From an uncultured Alphaproteobacteria bacterium (GTDB taxonomy: Bacteria > Pseudomonadota > Alphaproteobacteria > Micavibrionales > Micavibrionaceae), in contig CALDTV010000023.1 in NCBI GenBank assembly GCA_937923625.1, positions 1 to 64,000 on the forward strand: DNA of 64,000 nt, in the 5' to 3' direction. The notes under the pieces are model-generated. The model saw nothing but the letters and a program-made list of their open reading frames with translations, searched no databases and was not told the DNA's origin. The position numbers and the translations under genes were made by a program. Shown here piece after piece: positions 36,913 to 46,052 of the stretch. Positions within the stretch are counted from its first letter, which is position 1, and each line of letters starts with the position of its first letter.

Positions 36913-38832
36913 CTATTTTTTTCTAGATGTATCATCATCCATAAAAAATGACTTTTCACAGACAAAGCTATCCTTTTCCCAATACTCCGCATTATTTTCT
37001 TCTGGCAACTTTGGCAGCGGCAAATAATGATATGTGAGTTTGAAATACCCCTCTTTGATATTATTCTCAAGCAAATAAAGCTTCGCAACTTGGTGTAAAA
37101 AACCTGTCTTATTGACATCATCAACGCCATAATCGCAAACAGCCCCATCATTAATAAGCTTTCGCCGCCAACGCAAGCTACCACCATAATAAAGACTATC
37201 CGAAGAGTGATAATGAAGACGCCTACCATCCTCACCGGTCATGGGAACGAGCTTACAGTCTTTTAAATTTGCATCCTGACAATACTCCATAATCCGCCAA
37301 TGGGTCGACATTTGTAAATCTGGTTTATTAAAAACATTAATCGCCGAGATTCCCAAAATATTTGCCGCACGGTAAAATTTATAGAAAGGTTCAAAAAATT
37401 TACTCTCATGCGCCATACCCGTTGGCAAGAACGTGATGAATAATAAAGCAAAGCTGCAAATCGTTAGGAATGTGGCCTTAATAAATGTTTTATTAAAAAC
37501 ATTCCCCTTAAATTCAGGATAAAGCGGTGCTTTCGGGGGAACCAATTCACACACACCAAATAACTTAATGCGGTTATCAGCAATCTTTTGGTAAATAGCC
37601 GGACCAATCTTTGTTATTTTACCCAGCCATAAGAAGGGCCAGAAAATCCAAAATAAAGGAAGTTTTGAAACAACCTGAATATAGAGATCATATCCTTTAT
37701 AGAATTTATCCTTATAACGTCCCGCCAAATAATACAGCGCGTCTTCTAGGGGAATACCATTTTTTTCTAAATACTCTTTGGAACTTTGCGCCGAGACGAA
37801 ACGAACGCGGCGTGTAATATCGAACAATCTTACGATCTTCACCGCGCGTTGGCATAGATTACATTTACTATCATAGAAAAATTCGATTTGTTTTCGGCTA
37901 CGGCTTAAAGGAACGATGAGCAAAGCGGCAAAGTAAATCAGCTCGATATATCCCATTGACCCTAGCTGCAAAACAAAAGTTGAGAGTAAAAGGAAGCAAA
38001 GCCACCAGAACATATTTAATTTTTGCACCCAACCTCCGATAAAGAATGCAGGTAAAAACATCATGTACCACGGGAACATCAGCCACATGCTATATCGCAG
38101 CACATGATCGAAAAACGGCATAGTCAAAAGATAGCGGAAAATTTCAAAATGTTCGTTCAAATAAGACGACGTCATCAACCAAAATGACGCATCAGAACTC
38201 ATCCAAGACGGCTCGTCATAATGTTTGAAAGCCGAGTAAAGACATAAGCACCAGTAAGACAAAACAGAAACAAATTTAAAGCGTGCTATTTGGGAGGGCA
38301 TCAATTTTAAATCATACGAAAACAGTTTATTTCCTGAAAACTTAAACCATTTAGACCACTTATTTTGTAAAAACCGATCAACAGAAAGACTGTGATGCGA
38401 TCCACAAAATACGAATAAAATAGCAAGAAGAGCGCCAATATCATTGCCAAGCGTTGAGGAACGAAGTGCTTTTTCTCCAAACAACATCAAAACCACTGCC
38501 ACCAATGACAAGGTGGTCATAAAACCGATCATGATAAAGACACCTAAGACTGTGATGATAATCAGCGTGTTTAAAAAAGTCGGATCATTTATATCTTGTG
38601 GAATAATATAAAACCATTGGTGGAAGGCGCGATTAACCAACACGGCGCCAAAAATGAAGCGTAAAACACCAAATTTAGGCAATTCATGCAAAGATGAAGG
38701 GAAGGCTTTTTCCAAAATAATTTGAAAGCTGTCTTTTTGATAACGATTAACCTCAGGAAATAACGTGTATTTCGCGAGTAACAACAAAATAAATGCCAAA
38801 CAAACGATACCCAAATAAGGAACAAAAACCAT
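36913..38832 (-). CDS. Multi-span HTTM-like membrane protein fused to a DCC (DUF393) redox domain
   Basis: 639 residues. About seven or eight membrane spans (1-310) show HTTM-like character ('FGVLRFIFGAVLVNRAFHQWFY', 'FFDHVLRYSMWLMFPWYMMF'). They are followed by a DCC thiol-redox-like domain beginning 'IEFFYDSKCNLCQRAVKIV', with Cys324 and Cys327, and running to about 430. Another membrane span (about 453-472) and a soluble C-terminal domain with several Cys (about 500-639) follow. HTTM proteins are relatives of vitamin K-dependent gamma-carboxylase; DCC domains have a C-x-x-C redox-type site. The function of the fusion is unknown. The gene is inserted, opposite in direction, between two plus-strand runs of polysaccharide genes. 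Confidence 0.65.
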   Translation of the reverse strand: MVFVPYLGIVCLAFILLLLAKYTLFPEVNRYQKDSFQIILEKAFPSSLHELPKFGVLRFIFGAVLVNRAFHQWFYIIPQDINDPTFLNTLIIITVLGVFIMIGFMTTLSLVAVVLMLFGEKALRSSTLGNDIGALLAILFVFCGSHHSLSVDRFLQNKWSKWFKFSGNKLFSYDLKLMPSQIARFKFVSVLSYWCLCLYSAFKHYDEPSWMSSDASFWLMTSSYLNEHFEIFRYLLTMPFFDHVLRYSMWLMFPWYMMFLPAFFIGGWVQKLNMFWWLCFLLLSTFVLQLGSMGYIELIYFAALLIVPLSRSRKQIEFFYDSKCNLCQRAVKIVRLFDITRRVRFVSAQSSKEYLEKNGIPLEDALYYLAGRYKDKFYKGYDLYIQVVSKLPLFWIFWPFLWLGKITKIGPAIYQKIADNRIKLFGVCELVPPKAPLYPEFKGNVFNKTFIKATFLTICSFALLFITFLPTGMAHESKFFEPFYKFYRAANILGISAINVFNKPDLQMSTHWRIMEYCQDANLKDCKLVPMTGEDGRRLHYHSSDSLYYGGSLRWRRKLINDGAVCDYGVDDVNKTGFLHQVAKLYLLENNIKEGYFKLTYHYLPLPKLPEENNAEYWEKDSFVCEKSFFMDDDTSRKK

Positions 38833-39007
38833 AATATCTTCTCCAAATGTAATCTATGAACAGATATAAATGATAGTTTGCAAAGCTTCAATTCTTAATC
38901 AAAGCCTGTATTTTCCTTCGATCATTTAATAAAGCTAGTATTGTATAAAAAATTTTGAGAAAACAGTCATAGCAAATCACCATCTGTCACTCACAGGGCT
39001 AAAATTT

Positions 39008-39817
39008 ATGAATAAAGACGATTTATTAACGCTCTACAAAGATTTACCCAATAAAGAAATGTGGGTAAACGAAGCCCTGTTTGGGTATGAGCATATTCAA
39101 TCACATTTAGAAAAATTAAGAGATGCTAGTGATATTTTGGAAATTGGTAGCGGCAGCGGAATTTTACTCTCCTTGATTCAATCTCAATATCCGACTCTAA
39201 ATATAGACGGCATTGAGCCCTTTAGTGATGGTTTTGATGCGTTACAAACGTATCAGAAAAGAATGGAAGATGATGGTATTCATATTGCAAAATGTGGTTA
39301 TGAGGATTTTGAAACAGAGAAGAAATATGATTTTATTTTCCTCATCAATGTTTTTGAACATCTACCAGATTTGCGTGATTTTATTCTTTTTACCAAGCGG
39401 CATTTAAAAAAAGACGGCGTTTGCCTTATTCTCTGTCCTAATTATAGCTTTCCTTATGAAAGCCATTTTAAACTTCCTATTATCTGGAACAAAAGACTGA
39501 CGTATAAAATATTCAAAAAACAGATAGAGAAATTCGAAGAAGATCATGATTGTGCGGGGCTTTGGAAAAGCTTGAACTTTGTGAAATTGCGCCAAGTTAG
39601 AAAAACAATCTACGTTCAAAAGATGAATTTAAAAGTCGATACCTCTATCATTAATGACATAATAGAACGCCTCAACAATGATGAAGAGTTTTATCAAAGA
39701 CAGAAAATCATCGCGAAAGTTGCACGCCTCGTTCAAAAAATAGGGTTGTTAAAGCTACTAAATTTAAAAATTGTGCAAAATATAGCCCCATACATGAAAA
39801 TAGAAGTAAGACGTTAA
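39008..39817 (+). CDS. Class I SAM-dependent methyltransferase
   Basis: 269 residues. The SAM-binding '[15 protein letters not shown]' and the post-core '[20 protein letters not shown]' establish a class I fold, followed by a '[19 protein letters not shown]' segment seen in polysaccharide methyltransferases. The C-terminal 100 residues are basic and helical. It stands alone between the HTTM-DCC gene and rfbA, both on the minus strand. Its acceptor, probably a glycan or lipid-linked sugar, is inferred from location only. Confidence 0.75.
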   Translation: MNKDDLLTLYKDLPNKEMWVNEALFGYEHIQSHLEKLRDASDILEIGSGSGILLSLIQSQYPTLNIDGIEPFSDGFDALQTYQKRMEDDGIHIAKCGYEDFETEKKYDFIFLINVFEHLPDLRDFILFTKRHLKKDGVCLILCPNYSFPYESHFKLPIIWNKRLTYKIFKKQIEKFEEDHDCAGLWKSLNFVKLRQVRKTIYVQKMNLKVDTSIINDIIERLNNDEEFYQRQKIIAKVARLVQKIGLLKLLNLKIVQNIAPYMKIEVRR

Positions 39818-40602
39818 GACTTTGCTTTTTGCATCGCAGCGATCTCATCAAGATCTGCAATTTTTAATCCTTGGCGTTTTTCAATCGTTGCAATGAACTG
39901 CGATGCTTCTAATAAAGCGTCCGGTTGCCCGACATCCATCCACGCCGCGCCGCGCCCTAATGGCTGAACGTAAAGCTCACCCAACTCCATGTAAGCCTTA
40001 TTAACATCCGTAATTTCAATTTCACCACGAGGCGAAGGTTTTAGATTTTTTGCAATTTCAATTACGCGGTTATCATAGAAATACAAACCAATCACAGCAT
40101 GATTAGATTTCGGTTTTTCTGGCTTTTCTTCCAGTGATATTGCTTTCATATTTTCATCTAACTCAACAACACCGAAACGCTCAGGATCAGAAACATGATA
40201 GGCAAAAACGGTTGCGCCCTTTTTACGCTCCATCGCATCGGATAACATCGTCTGGAACGCGTCTTTGTAAAAAATATTATCGCCTAAAATAAGCGCAACA
40301 TTTTCATCACCAATAAATTCTTCACCTAAAATAAAAGCATCAGCCAACCCGCGGGGTTCGTCTTGCACTTTATATTCCAGCGATATGCCCCATTGTGATC
40401 CATCCCCCATAAAGCTTTTAAATTTATCAATATCTTCAGGCGTCGTAATAAGCAAAATTTCTTTAATCCCCGCCAACATAAAAACAGATAACGGATAGTA
40501 AATCATTGGCTTGTTATAAACAGGCAACAAATGTTTGTTTGTTACCTTTGTCATGGGATAAAGACGCGTGCCTTTACCGCCTGCTAAAATAATGCCCTTC
40601 AT
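39814..40602 (-). CDS. rfbA: Glucose-1-phosphate thymidylyltransferase, short form
   Basis: 262 residues; RmlA is usually about 290. It makes dTDP-glucose from dTTP and glucose-1-phosphate. '[14 protein letters not shown]' (6-19), '[20 protein letters not shown]' and '[11 protein letters not shown]' are diagnostic, and the C-terminal catalytic part '[19 protein letters not shown]' is intact. The protein ends at '[13 protein letters not shown]', about 25 residues before the usual C-terminal helix ('...LKKSGYG...'), which in RmlA contributes to the regulatory surface. It is transcribed after rfbB with a 4-base gap. Confidence 0.92.
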   Translation of the reverse strand: MKGIILAGGKGTRLYPMTKVTNKHLLPVYNKPMIYYPLSVFMLAGIKEILLITTPEDIDKFKSFMGDGSQWGISLEYKVQDEPRGLADAFILGEEFIGDENVALILGDNIFYKDAFQTMLSDAMERKKGATVFAYHVSDPERFGVVELDENMKAISLEEKPEKPKSNHAVIGLYFYDNRVIEIAKNLKPSPRGEIEITDVNKAYMELGELYVQPLGRGAAWMDVGQPDALLEASQFIATIEKRQGLKIADLDEIAAMQKAKS

Positions 40603-40606
40603 TTTA

Positions 40607-41608
40607 TTACTCGCTCTCTTTTTTGTTCATATACCATTTAATTGTCTCTAAAAGACCTTGTTCCAGATCATATTTTGGCCGCCACCCCAGCGTGCGTTCA
40701 ATCTTGGCATTATCAATAGCATAACGCATGTCATGCCCCAAACGATCCTGCACATAAGTGATTTGCTGTTTGTAAGATTGTCCGTCGTCACGCGGGCGTA
40801 ACGCATCCAGCCTGTCGCAGATTTGATTGACCAAATCAATGTTACGCACCTCGTTTTCGCCACCTAAATTATAAACTTCGCCTACTTCGCCTTTTTCCAA
40901 CACATCAATCAGCCCATCGACATGATCTGTCACATAAATCCAATCACGAATATTCTTTCCTGTGCCATAAATTGGCAAATTCTTGCCTGATAACGCGTGA
41001 GAAATCATCAGGGGGATAAGTTTTTCTTCATTTTGCCACGGCCCATAGTTATTGGAACAATGAGTCATGAGAGTCGGCAAGCCATGAGTATGATAATATG
41101 CCCGCACCATATGATCGCTGGAAGCTTTGCTAGCGGAATAAGGGGAATTGGGCGCGTAAGCCGTCTCCTCTGTAAAGGCAGGGTCATCATCCTTAAGCGA
41201 GCCATAAACTTCATCGGTAGAAACATGTAAAAATCGGAATCCATCAAATTTATCGTGTGCCCCCCAATAAGTCAGGGCGGCATCAAGCATATTACACGTG
41301 CCATTAATATTAGTTTTGATAAAGTCCGAGGCATCATCAATAGAACGATCAACGTGTGATTCAGCCGCTAAATGCATCACGGCATCTGGTTTGAAATCGT
41401 CAAATGCTTGACGCACCGCTGATGCATCACATATGTCCGCTTTAACAAAGCTATAACGATCATTATCTTCAATACCCGACAATGCCTCCAAATTGGCGGC
41501 ATAAGTCAATTTATCAAGGTTCAACACCGCATGTTCTGTATCGCTCATCAGCTTTCTGATAAGATCAGAGCCAATAAAACCCGCGCCGCCAGTCACCAAA
41601 ATTCGCAT
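40607..41608 (-). CDS. rfbB: dTDP-glucose 4,6-dehydratase
   Basis: 333 residues, extended short-chain dehydrogenase fold. It converts dTDP-glucose to dTDP-4-keto-6-deoxyglucose. '[15 protein letters not shown]' binds NAD, '[10 protein letters not shown]' holds the Thr-Asp-Glu of RmlB, and '[15 protein letters not shown]' holds the Tyr-x3-Lys pair. '[17 protein letters not shown]' is also typical. No rmlC or rmlD is present, so the product probably goes to the WecE-type aminotransferase encoded about 5 kb away rather than to dTDP-rhamnose. Confidence 0.95.
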   Translation of the reverse strand: MRILVTGGAGFIGSDLIRKLMSDTEHAVLNLDKLTYAANLEALSGIEDNDRYSFVKADICDASAVRQAFDDFKPDAVMHLAAESHVDRSIDDASDFIKTNINGTCNMLDAALTYWGAHDKFDGFRFLHVSTDEVYGSLKDDDPAFTEETAYAPNSPYSASKASSDHMVRAYYHTHGLPTLMTHCSNNYGPWQNEEKLIPLMISHALSGKNLPIYGTGKNIRDWIYVTDHVDGLIDVLEKGEVGEVYNLGGENEVRNIDLVNQICDRLDALRPRDDGQSYKQQITYVQDRLGHDMRYAIDNAKIERTLGWRPKYDLEQGLLETIKWYMNKKESE

Positions 41609-41709
41609 TCTTATGTTTTCCTTTATATCAAACGCCTTTATAGTAAATTGAACGCGGTATGCTGTAAAGAAATCGCTCTTCTATCATCATTAAAGTGTTA
41701 TTTTCATCC

Positions 41710-42426
41710 ATGAAAACAGTAGCTGTCACACAATCAAATTACATCCCGTGGAAGGGGTATTTTGATATAATACGCGCCTGCGATCATGTGATCTTTTTGG
41801 ATGATGTCCAATATACGCGCCGTGATTGGCGTAACCGTAACAAGATTAAAACGCCGCAAGGCGCCAAATGGCTCACCATTCCCGTGGATGTGAAGAACAA
41901 ATACGCCGATTTACGGATTTGCGATGTACAAATATCCGAACCCGACTGGGCGGAAAAACATTGGAATCTTATTAAGCAAAATTACCAAAAATCAGCTTTT
42001 TTTGACGAAATAAGCGCGCTTATACGGCCATTATACGAAAAAATAGACAAAGAAACGCATCTGTCGGCTATTAACAGGTTATTTATTGTAGAAATTTGCC
42101 AATATTTACAAATAAAGACGCAATTTTCTAACTCGACCGATCATTTTTCTCTAAAAGAGCTCGATAATTTCTATTCAACCGATAGACTTTTGCAATTATG
42201 CCGCGCCGTTGACGCCACGCATTATATTTCTGGCCCTGCTGCCAAGGATTATATGGATGTCACGGCCTTTACGGATCAAAACATCACTGTTCAATGGGCA
42301 GATTATAGTCAATACCCCGTTTATGAGCAACCTTACGGAGATTTCACTCATGCTGTCTCCATTATTGATTTATTGATGACACAGGGCGATAAAACGCTGG
42401 ATTATATGATTGATTTCAGGGGATAA
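41710..42426 (+). CDS. WbqC family protein
   Basis: 238 residues from the ATG at 41710; a GTG five codons earlier is less likely because the conserved start is 'KTVAVTQSNYIPWKGYFDII'. The 'FLDDVQYTRRDWRNRNKIKT' and 'YISGPAAKDYMD' blocks identify the WbqC family, found in O-antigen and glycan loci next to amino-sugar genes. The biochemical role of the family is not firmly established. The gene is divergent from rfbB and starts a four-gene run (WbqC, methyltransferase, acyltransferase, glycosidase-like). Confidence 0.85.
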   Translation: MKTVAVTQSNYIPWKGYFDIIRACDHVIFLDDVQYTRRDWRNRNKIKTPQGAKWLTIPVDVKNKYADLRICDVQISEPDWAEKHWNLIKQNYQKSAFFDEISALIRPLYEKIDKETHLSAINRLFIVEICQYLQIKTQFSNSTDHFSLKELDNFYSTDRLLQLCRAVDATHYISGPAAKDYMDVTAFTDQNITVQWADYSQYPVYEQPYGDFTHAVSIIDLLMTQGDKTLDYMIDFRG

Positions 42427-42434
42427 TCACCACC

Positions 42435-43055
42435 ATGTCAGACATTCACCAAAAAATAGATCAATATTATACTGATAAGATTAAAGAGCATGGCGCCGTC
42501 CCCCAAGGCGTCGACTGGAATGGCATCGAAAGCCAGACGCTTCGGTTCGATCAACAAGCGCTGCTTTTTCAAAACGAAACAGCCTCTTTTTCGGTGAATG
42601 ATTATGGCTGTGGCTATGGATCGTTCGCACAATATCTCAGCACCCATTATAAAAATTTTGACTATCATGGCTTCGATCTATCGCAAGAAATGATTGATAA
42701 CGCTTTAACGCAATGCGCAGATATTAAAAACGCCAACTTTCAACGCGCTGACAAACCCAACAAGATTAGAGATTATTCAGTCTCCAGCGGTATATTCAAT
42801 GTACAAATGGAAATTGAAGATGGCGCGTGGAAAGAATATATTAAAACCACCTTAGAAAATATGTCGCAGCACAGCGAAAAAGGTTTTTGCTTTAACATTC
42901 TGACCTCTTATTCAGATAAAGAATATATGCGCGATTATTTACATTATGCTGATCCCTGTTTTTGGTTTGATTATTGTAAGAAAAACTTTTCACGCAATGT
43001 AACTTTGCTGCATGATTATGAACTTTATGAATTTACAATTTTAGTCAGAAAATAA
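42435..43055 (+). CDS. Class I SAM-dependent methyltransferase
   Basis: 206 residues. The SAM-binding core reads 'NDYGCGYGSFAQYLSTHY' and 'YHGFDLSQEMIDNAL'. The block 'SVSSGIFNVQMEIEDGAWKEYI' replaces the usual motif IV, a pattern seen in small methyltransferases of O-antigen loci. It starts 8 bases after the WbqC stop and is 11 bases from the acyltransferase, so cotranslation is likely. Target inferred to be a nucleotide sugar or glycan. Confidence 0.75.
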   Translation: MSDIHQKIDQYYTDKIKEHGAVPQGVDWNGIESQTLRFDQQALLFQNETASFSVNDYGCGYGSFAQYLSTHYKNFDYHGFDLSQEMIDNALTQCADIKNANFQRADKPNKIRDYSVSSGIFNVQMEIEDGAWKEYIKTTLENMSQHSEKGFCFNILTSYSDKEYMRDYLHYADPCFWFDYCKKNFSRNVTLLHDYELYEFTILVRK

Positions 43056-43066
43056 TTGAGAAAATA

Positions 43067-43726
43067 ATGACACAAAAATTAATTATCTTTGGCTCTGGCG
43101 AAATTGCAGAAGTTGCACATTATTATTTCACTCATCATTCTGATTATGAAGTTACTGCGTTTTGTCTTGATCAAGATTACATCACAGAAGACACATTTTT
43201 AGGAAAGCCTGTCTTGCCTTTTGAAACTGTTCAAGACCACCATAAGACAGATGAGCATCATTTTTTCATTTCCATGGGCTATAAAAATCTTAATCAATTA
43301 CGTGCGGATAAATATCAGGCGGCAAAAAACAAAGGTTATGAAATAGCTTCTTACATAAGCGCCAACGCCAACGTAATGACCGATGATATAGGAGAAAATG
43401 TTTTCCTGCTGGAGGACAGCACCATTCAGCCTTTCACGAAAATTGGTAATAACGTCACGCTTTGGAGCGGCAATCATGTTGGTCATCACAGCATCATTCA
43501 AGATCATTGTTTTATTACCTCGCACACCGTTATTTCTGGTGGCGTCACGGTTGGAGAGAATAGCTTTGTCGGCGTTAATGCCACGTTGCGCGATCACATT
43601 AATATTGGTAAACGCAACATCATTGGCGCTGGTGCGATTATTTTATCAAGCACTGAAGATGATAGTGTTTATCCCTCAAAAGAGACCGAAAAATCTCGCG
43701 TTCCTAGTTCAAAAATAAGATTATAA
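43067..43726 (+). CDS. PglD/NeuD-like sugar acyltransferase
   Basis: 219 residues. An N-terminal Rossmann-like part ('KLIIFGSGEIAEVAHYYF') binds the nucleotide sugar, and a C-terminal left-handed beta helix ('IQPFTKIGNNVTLWSGNHVG', 'VGENSFVGVNATLRDHINIG') binds acyl-CoA, as in PglD and NeuD. 'HHSIIQDHCFI' supplies candidate catalytic histidines. With a WecE-type aminotransferase in the locus, N-acylation of dTDP-4-amino-4,6-dideoxygalactose is a plausible role, but not shown. Confidence 0.82.
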   Translation: MTQKLIIFGSGEIAEVAHYYFTHHSDYEVTAFCLDQDYITEDTFLGKPVLPFETVQDHHKTDEHHFFISMGYKNLNQLRADKYQAAKNKGYEIASYISANANVMTDDIGENVFLLEDSTIQPFTKIGNNVTLWSGNHVGHHSIIQDHCFITSHTVISGGVTVGENSFVGVNATLRDHINIGKRNIIGAGAIILSSTEDDSVYPSKETEKSRVPSSKIRL

Positions 43727-43743
43727 AACTGAAAGATTCTAAA

Positions 43744-44646
43744 ATGAAATGGGAAAAACAAGGGCAAATTTTTCAAGTTGAATCACAGCATCCAAAATTA
43801 AAAACACACGCCGCCAACCCCCTCGCCGTTTCATTAAAGGACGACATTTACCGCGTGTATTATAGCGGTAGAGACGACGGGAATAAATCATCCGTTGGTT
43901 ACATCGATATAGATATTGTTAAACAAGCAGTCGTCAATTACCCCGATCACGTTGCCTTTGAATATGGCGCGGCGGATAGTTTTTATTCCCACGGCGTCAG
44001 CATTGGTAACATGTACCGCCAAGGCGATAAAAATTATATTCTATTCATGGCATGGCAAATTCCTGAGGGCGGTCATTGGCGCGGCGACGTAGGCCAGTTA
44101 GAGGTTAGTAAAGATTTAGGCACATTATCATTAAGTGCAAATAATCCCTTCATGACATCTGACAATGACGATCCCGTGAGCCTCTCTTACCCTTGGGTCA
44201 TGCATCATGAAGGTATCTACAAAATGTGGTATGGCTCGACTGTTGAATGGGATGCGGGCAATGGCGAAATGCTCCACGTTATAAAATATGCAACCTCAGA
44301 AGATGGTGAGAACTGGCAAAAATATGGGCAAGCCGTCCCTTCTACCCTTGGTGAAGCGCAAGCCTTTTCACGCCCGACAGTTTTATATAAACAAAGTAAA
44401 TATCATATGTGGTATTCATACCGCAGCGGCACAGGGCAAACATACCGCATAGGATATTCTACCAGTAACGACGGTCTTCAATGGCAAAATAACCTGCTGA
44501 ATGCGGGTATTGATGTTTCAATGACTGGCTGGGACAGTGAAATGATATGCTATCCTTATGTGTTTGAGCATAGAGGCCAAACTTACATGCTTTATAACGG
44601 CAACGGATATGGACGCGAAGGTTTTGGGCTTGCGATATTAAGTTAA
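43744..44646 (+). CDS. Five-bladed beta-propeller, glycosidase-like protein
   Basis: 300 residues without signal peptide. Repeated 'W-Y-S/G' strands ('YRVYYSGRDDGNKSSVGYIDID', 'YKMWYGSTVEWDAGNGEM', 'YHMWYSYRSGTGQTYRIGYS') are the hallmark of the GH43/GH32-like five-bladed propeller. Conserved acidic residues fall near each blade start. Such proteins in O-antigen loci are commonly annotated as glycosylases, but their reaction is seldom known. It ends the WbqC run and is convergent with the glycosyltransferase 2 gene, with 2 bases between. Confidence 0.7.
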   Translation: MKWEKQGQIFQVESQHPKLKTHAANPLAVSLKDDIYRVYYSGRDDGNKSSVGYIDIDIVKQAVVNYPDHVAFEYGAADSFYSHGVSIGNMYRQGDKNYILFMAWQIPEGGHWRGDVGQLEVSKDLGTLSLSANNPFMTSDNDDPVSLSYPWVMHHEGIYKMWYGSTVEWDAGNGEMLHVIKYATSEDGENWQKYGQAVPSTLGEAQAFSRPTVLYKQSKYHMWYSYRSGTGQTYRIGYSTSNDGLQWQNNLLNAGIDVSMTGWDSEMICYPYVFEHRGQTYMLYNGNGYGREGFGLAILS

Positions 44647-44648
44647 CA

Positions 44649-45581
44649 TCATTTCCAAATTTTTCGAATAACAGAAAAAGGGTGCCCACGTGTTTCAAGA
44701 AATATTTTTGAAATATAAATTGCCGTGACGCCCAAAAATGAAATCATTGCCCCGCCGATAAACCAAATGGAAACCATTATACTCGCCCAGCCATCGACAC
44801 TTGTGCCTAAAAATATTTTATTAAACACAATTGAAAGACCGAAAATAAAAGCCAGAAACGCAATCAACATGCCAAAGTAAAAAATAAAATAAAGCGGCGC
44901 AGTGCTGTAAGATAAAATTGCTTGTACCAATAAATTATATCTTTTGAAAAAACTGTAACTGGTTTTAGAGCTGCTTTTTTTAGCAACTTCAATTTCTTTT
45001 TGGTTAAATCCTGCAAGGCTACAAACAGGCGCAAAGATAAAATTATTTCCTTTAAATTTTTCTAACTCACGCACATAATTTTGCTTCATTAATCGCACGG
45101 TGAGAAAATTTTTAGGAATTTTCGCATTATCCGCCATGAGGTTAAAAACTTTATAGAATAAATCACCACTCCAGCGTTCTAACCATCCCCCCTTACGGGT
45201 TTTTTGAACACCAAAAACCACATCGATATCTTGGTTTTCTGCCTTACGCATCTCTAACCAAAATTCTTCCAGCAATTCTGGCGGCTCTTCCAAATCCATA
45301 TCAATCAAAAAAATATGCTCTCCTATGGCGTGTGATAGCCCTGTCATAATCGCCTTGTGATGACCAAAATTGCGCGAAAGCTCAATTACTTTAACGCGCT
45401 TATCTTGTTCATGAAGGTTTACTGCCTCACGCAGACTATCGTCTGGTGAACCATCATTCACCAAAATAAATTCGTAATCTTGAATATCCAGCGTATTTAA
45501 AACTTTCTTTGTACGCTCGTAAAACTCTTTCACATAAGGCGCGGAGCGATACATGGTCGAAACAATTGAAAGCTGTGTCAT
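44649..45581 (-). CDS. Family 2 glycosyltransferase, DPM1/GtrB-like, with two membrane spans
   Basis: 310 residues. The GT-A domain has 'LSIVSTMYRSAPYVKEF', 'ILVNDGSPDDSL' and the metal-binding 'IFLIDMDLEEPPELLEEF' block. Two C-terminal spans ('TAPLYFIFYFGMLIAFLAFIF', 'WASIMVSIWFIGGAMISFLG') fit enzymes that load sugars on undecaprenyl phosphate. The nearby small carrier (45678-46052) would be the matching flippase, as in GtrA/GtrB or ArnC/ArnEF systems, but the two genes are divergent with a 96-base gap. Confidence 0.88.
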   Translation of the reverse strand: MTQLSIVSTMYRSAPYVKEFYERTKKVLNTLDIQDYEFILVNDGSPDDSLREAVNLHEQDKRVKVIELSRNFGHHKAIMTGLSHAIGEHIFLIDMDLEEPPELLEEFWLEMRKAENQDIDVVFGVQKTRKGGWLERWSGDLFYKVFNLMADNAKIPKNFLTVRLMKQNYVRELEKFKGNNFIFAPVCSLAGFNQKEIEVAKKSSSKTSYSFFKRYNLLVQAILSYSTAPLYFIFYFGMLIAFLAFIFGLSIVFNKIFLGTSVDGWASIMVSIWFIGGAMISFLGVTAIYISKIFLETRGHPFSVIRKIWK

Positions 45582-45677
45582 GGGATATAATTTCTTTTAT
45601 TTTCAATATTTCTCTGTAGTCTACTATAGTCATTTCAATAAACAACGTTAAAAACAATCACATAAGAAAAAAACCAA

Positions 45678-46052
45678 ATGGGCTATATTTATATTTTAGG
45701 GACGATCCTATTTACCGTATTTGGGCAGCTTATCGCAAAATGGCGCATGACATATCATGGCCCTCTTCTACCCGATGGTTTGCTTAACAAAATCAATTAT
45801 TTCTTTTTTAAAATGATGTTTGATCCATACATCATCGCAACTTTTGCCTGTGCCTTTATCGCTTCATTCTTGTGGCTGATGACGGTCAATAAATTTGAGC
45901 TCAGTTTTGCTTACCCCTTTATGGCCTTGGCATTTGTTTTGGTTGTTGCCGCTGCCGTGCCTCTATTTAATGAAACACTGAATATTTATAAAATCTCTGG
46001 CACATTACTGGTTGTCGTCGGGCTGATTGTCCTGAGCAAAGGTCACGCTTAA
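45678..46052 (+). CDS. Small EamA/SMR-type membrane carrier (ArnE/F-like)
   Basis: 124 residues with four membrane spans ('YIYILGTILFTVFGQLIAKW', 'PYIIATFACAFIASFLWLMTV', 'FAYPFMALAFVLVVAAAVPLF', 'SGTLLVVVGLIVLS'). The conserved 'FELSFAYPFMALAFVLV' and 'FNETLN' segments resemble small multidrug-resistance-type proteins used to flip undecaprenyl-phosphate sugars. Its stop overlaps the WecE start by one base, and the divergent neighbour is a DPM1-like transferase, which supports a lipid-linked sugar flippase role. Confidence 0.75.
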   Translation: MGYIYILGTILFTVFGQLIAKWRMTYHGPLLPDGLLNKINYFFFKMMFDPYIIATFACAFIASFLWLMTVNKFELSFAYPFMALAFVLVVAAAVPLFNETLNIYKISGTLLVVVGLIVLSKGHA

